Below, piece after piece: positions 57,574-64,000 of a stretch of DNA of 64,000 nucleotides. The stretch's first letter is position 1, and each line of letters opens with the position of its first letter. The stretch spans positions 50,786,398 through 50,850,397 of the forward strand of contig NC_092521.1 of the NCBI RefSeq assembly GCF_037038585.1, in the 5' to 3' direction. Position numbers and translations under genes: made by a program. The stretch comes from Patagioenas fasciata. Lineage: Eukaryota; Chordata; Aves; Columbiformes; Columbidae. Under the pieces are notes generated by a model that saw nothing but the letters and a program-made list of their open reading frames with translations, had not been told where the DNA came from and did not search any database.

Positions 57574-58114
57574 GTAATTGTACCCATGAAAATCTGAACC
57601 CTGCTCTGCTTTGCTGCATACCTTCTCTTCTTCACTCACACGATGACACGTAATCTACTTGAGAAAGAGATAGAGAGCTGGCAGGCGTCATACTCCCATT
57701 AAAGACAAGAAATATAGCTGTAAAGGTCTTTTTACTGTTAAAACATCCTGCCTAATGACCCCAGTTAAGAAAGGCACCGTAACTGCTGTTCCTAAAAGTG
57801 AGATCACTTTCTTTCCTCACATACATGGTTATTCAAAACACACGTAACTCTTGCAATGACATTGGAATTAATCTCACTTGCATCAATACCTTTTCCTGGG
57901 GACAGAAGCTGAGTGTAAGGCAGAGAAGCCCCACATCTGCAATGCAAATGATATTCTAAGTATGTCACCAGAAAAAGTGATGCCCAGCACACAGGAGCCC
58001 TGGCAGATGCACCGTCCTGAAACCTGTGTAGCGTCATAAATACCACTAACCTCACTGTCATCACCCAAAGTCCTGGAACAACAGTGTTGTAGGGACACAA
58101 TTATTTTGGGGCAC

Positions 58115-58485
58115 ACATAGTATCATAGAATCATAGAATTATCATAGTATCATAGAATTATAGAATTATAGAGTCATAGAACAGCTTAAGTTGGAAAGGA
58201 CCTTCAAAGCTCATCTAGTCCAACCTCCGTACAATGAGCAGGGACATCTTCAGCCAGATCAGGTTGCTCAGAGCCCTGTCCAGCCTGGCCTGGAATGTCT
58301 CCAGGGATGGGTCATCTACCACCTCTCTGGGCAACCTGGGCCAGTGTTTCACCAACTTGATTGTAAAAAATTTCTTCCTCATGTCTGACCTGAATCTCTC
58401 CTTTAGTTTTAAAACCATTACCCCTCGTCCTATTGCAACAGGCCCTGCTAGAAAGTCTGTCCTTGTAAGTGAGCCACACATAAGT
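58115..58485 (-). mobile_element. CR1 3'-end fragment
   Basis: On the minus strand it encodes the last CR1 residues (HWPRLPREVVDDPSLETFQ-type) and the standard 3'UTR, ending at the left in degenerate copies of ATTCTATGA (plus-strand ATCATAGAAT repeats, 58121-58180). It lacks the reverse transcriptase, so it is a dead 5'-truncated insertion about 34 kb upstream of GATA6. The right boundary is uncertain. Confidence 0.9.
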
Positions 58486-60537
58486 GGTCATCATCAACTT
58501 CAGTTTATGGTTTATTCTCTGTTTCCTCAAAGACAGCAGGAGGCTGCTGAGGATGGGACATGGAGAGGTGCCCCAGAGCTTGCAGCTGCAGGAGTGGTTC
58601 ATAGTGGGATGGCTGCAGCATGCTGCACCTCCCAGCCTGTTTGGCTGAAATGGCAGCTCAGACCCCCATAATTCCCTTAGCTGTGGTTTCTGGTTTTTCA
58701 GGTGGAGGAGCTCTTATGGGGAAACAGGGGAGCTGGTGCTATAAAGTAGGCCATAAGTCAAATGTCAGCTTTTCTGGCTGACGCAGCTATTCACAGAAGC
58801 ATCCTACAGGTTGCCCAGGCTATCGGGCAGTGAGAGGTTCTTATTGAGCTGGGCAATATTAAGATTGGGCAAGCAGTGTAGTGAAGGCAGAAGGTCTGAC
58901 ACATGGCGGACAACACTGGGGTTGGGGTCAGAGGTGGCAGACTAAGGTGGATGTTTGGGGGCTATAGAAGCATGTGCATTTTAGGCAGCTGTGGCCAGCA
59001 GTCAGTCCCCAGTTGTAACTATTGGTTGAAGGTGAAGGAACCTGGAGTGGTGCTCAAGAGCTTTGGAAAAAACAAAGACAATCAGTAGGATCCTTATACC
59101 TGTGGGAGTCCTTCCTGGACCTAGTATCTAGTATATTAAATAACAGTCAGTTCAGGTACTGAATGCAACACACATGGAAATTTTATCATAGAAATGAAGT
59201 GGTAGGGTGTCATTCAACTCAGTGCCAGAATCAATCAATTGATCCAGATCCTCATCTGATATTGCTGTTGCTGGCATGGAAATGGGAAGGGAACCATCAC
59301 AAACAATAACAGCAAAATGAATATCTCTTTAGAAATTGCCTAAGCAAACACAGACAATAACCTAATCCAGTTGAAAATAAAAAATGATGCCTCTGAACAG
59401 CAGCAAGTGGAAGATAAGGACTAGTCTTTTATCAAGTCCAGAGGCCTCCTGGACAGAAGGAAAAACAAGCAGAAGATCAAATGGATTGTGGGTCAAGTAA
59501 AGCTCTAGGCAAAGAGGTTTGAAGCCAAACCACAGGACACATTTGTCAAACTCTTAAAAAAATTGAAATGCAGGATCAAAGCAGAAGCACTTTGCAAATA
59601 TTAACATTTGTCACCTACTTTTACTTTTGATGTACTTCATTTTGAAGACATTTCTCCCTTTTCTCTTTTATTTTTTTTTTTTTTAAACAGGATAATCTAA
59701 TCTTTCAGTACACACACTTGCCTCCTTCAAAAGAAACACAATTACAGTATCACTGAAACATAGAAAACTTTAATAAGAATAGATTAAAAGAACCAACATA
59801 TGGAAAACAAACAATAAAAACATATTAAGCAGCAGTCCTGGGAAACGTTGTTGTCAAATGTTCTAATATAAAGGTTTTGATAGTTTTCCCAACAAAATAT
59901 AAATGGAACAATAACTCTTTGTATTGCCTCACATTTAAGTGAAGGAAGAGCATTCCTGTAGTGTTTGAGTCAGCAACAACATAAATAAAGAAAATTACAT
60001 TAGTACCGAATGGATCATATGAATTACTGATGGGTATGTATTGTTTCAGAGATGCTACCTCAGTGATTAACAGAATTAAAATATGAATTTTAAAAGATAA
60101 ATAAGGAAAAGCTTGAAAGCTTTTTTTCTGGAACATTTTCAGCCATGCTTTTGCCTGTGCTACACCAGCTCTGCAGCTCACGTCCTTCAGACAAAGACGG
60201 TGAGATGAGTCCTAGCTCAACGGTGGGCTCATATTCCTGCAAGACTGAGAGGCAGTTTTGTTTTCTTCCTCCCTTCAGCCAGAAGGTTTTTGTGTCTCCA
60301 CTGACACCCAGAGTCGCGGAACTGCAGAGGGAAGCGGCATTTGAGATCCTTCAATGTGAGTCGAGAGCGACCTCCTGCAAGCTGGGAGATTTACAGCCCT
60401 GCGGCCAAGGTACTGCTTTGCACAGCACAAAATACATAACAACAACAATACCTCAGGCTGAATTTAGGAAATTCGGTAATTGTCAAGTGTGGTAAATCAT
60501 CTTTAAAGCAAACACTCTTAAAAGTGGAGAGATAAAG

Positions 60538-60690
60538 TTGGTTCCCCCGCGACGAGGCGGTAGCGAGGAGTACGGCGGCAAGGCTGTGGGCAGGGTTTCA
60601 AAGCAGCCCGGTGGCGTTGGGCGAGATACGGCCGCCTGCTCCCGGCGGGACTGCGGAGACTGCTGGCACCAGGGCGACAGCCCAGTAATC
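60538..60690. other. Small isolated CpG-rich patch
   Basis: About 150 bp with dense CpG (CCCCCGCGACGAGGCGG, TACGGCGGCAAGG, ATACGGCCGCC) set in AT-rich DNA about 36 kb upstream of GATA6. It could be a lncRNA promoter or a CpG-containing poised enhancer. The 70-residue open frame across it has no family features. Confidence 0.4.
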
Positions 60691-61954
60691 GTTAACAGGG
60701 GAAGTCTGTCTGGTGCCTGCTCTTTGTTCCAGCCCCACTTTCATATTTGAGAACCCTTGTGGTATACTTTCTATTCACAGCAACGTTTTAGCCTGTCGTA
60801 AGTGTGGCCCCAGTGATTATAGTTAGGCAAATACAGCAAGAACCCACACATGCTTGAGCCCTTCAAAGTATCTTTTTTTTTTTTTTCCTCAGTTTCTACT
60901 TGTTAATGTTTGACTGAGTCTGTAGTTTGAACAAGTACTTCCCAAATATATTTCAACTTTCAAAAAAAAAACCACCACTGAACGTTTATGGTGCTCAGAG
61001 CATTTACGGCTCTGAAACTAGTTCTGCAGGTTCAACCATATGTCCAGCCCATCCTTGCACAACCATATTCTTGTAAAATGCAGCCTGTTGTCTTATTGGG
61101 GAACTTGCAACACCCCTAGCATCACATTTGGTTCCTGGATATCTCACCAGGATGACTTCTTGGAAACAGTAAAAGCAGGGAAGATGCTAGGAAGAGGCAG
61201 CTCAACATGCTTACAGCTGCCAGGTGAAAGGAGGAATCAAAATGCAGATAACAATCTCTCAAGGGCTCCACCTGAAGGAAGGACATACCCAAAATGAGAG
61301 ATTGTGATCATCTCCATAAAAAAAGGATGATTGGATGCATGTTCTGACTACATCAAAGTGAATTGTGGTACCGGTAGCAACATCAAGATCTGGGCCAACA
61401 TGATTATTACTCAGATTCCCAAATGAGGTGATTGCCATTACTAACTACTATCTACATAAGAGCTTGTCAAGGGAATCCATTCTTGGTATATACTGTTGGA
61501 AAAATTTACCTGAAATTTCTCAGAAGTTGAAATAAACGGAGTCCCAGCAGCTGTTCTTCCAAACACTTTGTGAAGGTCTGTGCAGTCTTAGCACAGGTGA
61601 CTCAATGTGATTTTACACAAAAGCTTCTTCATTCTGCTTCTGGCAACATAAACCATTTTAAAGAGGATGCCAATGATACCATTCTGATGGAAGTTATAAC
61701 AATTGTTCTTATGTGAACCTGTTCATCTACTTTAAATCTCCTTAATCCTGTGCCAGGACAAATGTGAAATCGGAGAATTTTACATGCCCAGCTTCTTTTG
61801 TCAGCCGTGCACATATATCAGTCCTGGATTTCAGATTTCTGTAGACAAGACTATTCCCTGTATGGTGATATCGTTTGTACACCAAGACAAGGATTCTGCA
61901 GTAATAATAAGAAGGAAGCCCATTTTCCCTTTGAATAAAAGATCTTTGATTTGG

Positions 61955-62010
61955 GGGATTTTTTTGTGTTTTTCTGTTTGTTTGTTTTGTTTTGTCTTGT
62001 TTTGTTTTAA
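61955..62010 (+). repeat. T/G-rich low-complexity tract
   Basis: GTTTTT and TTTTG units over about 55 bases. Confidence 0.8.
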
Positions 62011-64000
62011 AACCATATGAGAGATGTAAACAACTGTGTGTTCTTAGAAATGATAGGTATTTTTTAACATGCAAACATACTGTTATTTTAATAACCTTCG
62101 GCAAGCCTGAATGGCTTTCACATGAGCAAAGAACAGGCTATAGGTTCATCTCAAAGCTTGTCTAATTACTCGGACTTAAGGGAATTGCAAAAATAGGGTG
62201 GAAACTGCACTGCGTGACAGCAATTCCACTTTCATATTGTCTTGCTTGTGACTGGAACAAAGTCACCTTAGGTGAAGCTCTGGCCTGCTATGGCAATTTA
62301 ATAATTCTGATATTACTTAGTCACAGAGGGGGAAAAAAGGGAGAGAAAGCTTCTCTAACAGATTGATTTCCAATAAATACAGAATTAATAACATTTATTA
62401 AAGGTGCAGGAAAAGTGTTTGAGTCAAGTAATTTTTTTACCAGATCTGTCTCACTTTGCCATAGGAAACCTCAGCACCGAAGAAACTCCTGAGCCCAAGA
62501 ACAAAATCTAATAACTGTTGCTGTTCTGCCTGATGCTGTTTCAGTGCTGGTGAAACTACACTGTCTCACACCACAGATGTCCTGGGTGAAGGCTCAGTTT
62601 TGTTGAGCTGTGTTTTATGTGGCCACTTAAATAAGTACCAAATTTTCCACTGGTTTCTTCCCATTCCTCTCCCAGGCCATGGATGCTGCCTCTCCACCCT
62701 TGCCACTTCCCATACTGTAGATGTTAACGCCACATGTCCATTGTCTCCCCTCTGTTATCCCTTTATCCAGGTGTCGCTTTAACGTCGTAGATGCTTATTC
62801 CACTGTATCTTCTAACCTTCTAATTTCCCACCGGGAAATCACAGTTGGAGCTGTCTTGTTGTTTCATCCCTGGAAGATACCACTCTTTCTGCAGCACATG
62901 GAAAGATCATGGCTTTCTTTTCAGTAATAACATTTCATCAGCTCAAGTAAGTAAGCAGGGGCAACCTGCAAGCTCTTGTCTACAGGCTCCATGATTGCTG
63001 TCGAACAACTCCTCTTTGTAGCACTTCATCCTGGAAATACAGCCATGGAGCAGTTCACATTTTCAAAGTGTAAATCAGGCTCATATCTTGGATGCAACTG
63101 GTACAGTTAAAGCACGGTCTGTTTAGATCAGCTCAGAAAGTGAAAACCAAATAATGAACGAGCACAGAAAATTAGCTTGGCAAAACTCCACCATGATGAT
63201 TTGTTTTCCGAAGTGCAGCTGATTTACAGATTTAAGGCCTCCATTGGTGCTCTCTAGGTTTAAAGCAAGATATTTCAACAAAAATTATAGCTGAAGAGCA
63301 GTTCTGCTGATACAGGAAATGTTCTGAGGGTGACAGTAAATGCTCAAGGTATGTACAGGACGGGTATATCCCAGCCCGTACTGTTACAACTCTGCACAAA
63401 GTAGCCAAGCAAACAGCGTTCCTGAATTTATTGGTTTTCCACACCCCTGCCCTGCCCACAGCCCCACGGATGCCCCACTGTCCCAACAGGCCAGGAGCAG
63501 GTTTAGCCAGATTCCTGCGGATTCCCACCAAAAAGGCACTCTCTGGATGGAATGGGCACACAGAGGTTGCCTCTGCATAGCTCCCAGCTACCCACCACCA
63601 AAACCACTCCTTCCCATGAGGGCAAGGTGATTGCCCAAATAATTTGGGTGCTGGGGCTGCACTCACTGCCCAGCCTGGCCCATAGATGCTGAGGATCAGA
63701 ACATCCAATTTTAAAGTGGCCTTTTTTTACCCAGCAGCTTTGCTTGTCATCACTATTACTCGCTAGTGGGGTGGCTGCAGTGACCCAGGGTCCCGTCTGA
63801 GTGTGATGCAGACCTGAAACAGGTCCCTCACCTCTGCCAAGCCTTCAAGAGCTAACCCACACGTAACAACCTTTGGAGGAAACCAATGCTAAGCAAGTTG
63901 TTTCCTTGGGCCTGCAGCACTGATAATAAAGGGAGAACAAGGTCTCCATGTCCTCGCTCCTATCTGCTTTCCATCCCAAAAGTTTAACATCCATCCAGTT

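Larger units (their letters stand above)
30240..58110. other. Upstream gene desert
   Basis: About 28 kb of AT-rich, essentially transposon-free DNA. All open frames are short, lack recognisable domains and fit chance. Chicken GATA6 is known to have distant heart enhancers, and MIB1 is the next gene upstream in vertebrates, so distal enhancers are expected here. They cannot be located by inspection. Microsatellites at 48243-48310 and 51093-51114 and T/G tracts are the only repeats noted. Confidence 0.65.
58490..64000. other. Distal upstream DNA
   Basis: Non-coding except for the CpG-rich patch near 60.54-60.69 kb. No gene or further transposon is recognised up to the window end. Confidence 0.6.

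Overview
The window is a piece of a bird nuclear genome. The evidence is one multi-exon vertebrate gene with canonical GT-AG introns, a large CpG-rich promoter domain, and two CR1 non-LTR retrotransposon copies ending in the ATTCTATGA-type 3' repeats typical of birds. There are no operons, no bacterial-type genes and no CRISPR array. The species cannot be fixed from the sequence alone.

The only protein-coding gene I can support is GATA6, on the minus strand. It is complete in the window: a probable non-coding exon 1 (about 24320-24120) and six coding exons (22715-21806, 18327-18161, 14842-14717, 13360-13273, 13162-13056, 2350-2183). All splice phases agree and give an open reading frame of 521 residues. 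A second in-frame start at codon 132 (22322-22320) gives a 390-residue short form. Each GATA zinc finger has its own exon, and the last exon encodes the characteristic C-terminus ending WCALALA. The 3'UTR runs from 2182 to about 720 and ends at an AATAAA on the minus strand (745-750).

Layout: 1-720 downstream flank; 720-2182 3'UTR; 2183-22715 coding exons and introns, with a 10.7-kb last intron holding a dead CR1 (about 3800-6075, opposite strand to GATA6); 22716-24320 intron 1, promoter and exon 1; 24.3-29 kb GC-rich upstream DNA with clusters of GATA, E-box and CRE motifs; 29.9-30.24 kb a long pyrimidine tract containing 27 exact CCTTT units; 30.2-58.1 kb an AT-rich, transposon-poor gene desert; 58.12-58.48 kb a CR1 3'-end fragment; 58.5-64 kb more non-coding DNA with a small isolated CpG-rich patch at about 60.54-60.69 kb.

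No novel multi-gene system is present. The points most worth checking are regulatory: a 9-bp-stem hairpin in the 3'UTR that also appears in the human sequence as I remember it; a bidirectional core promoter with a TATA box facing away from GATA6; an upstream ORF whose fate depends on two acceptors 7 nt apart; a branch point about 129 nt from its acceptor; a tight array of GATA motifs in intron 1 that suggests autoregulation; and paired CRE and E-box/GATA composite sites upstream.
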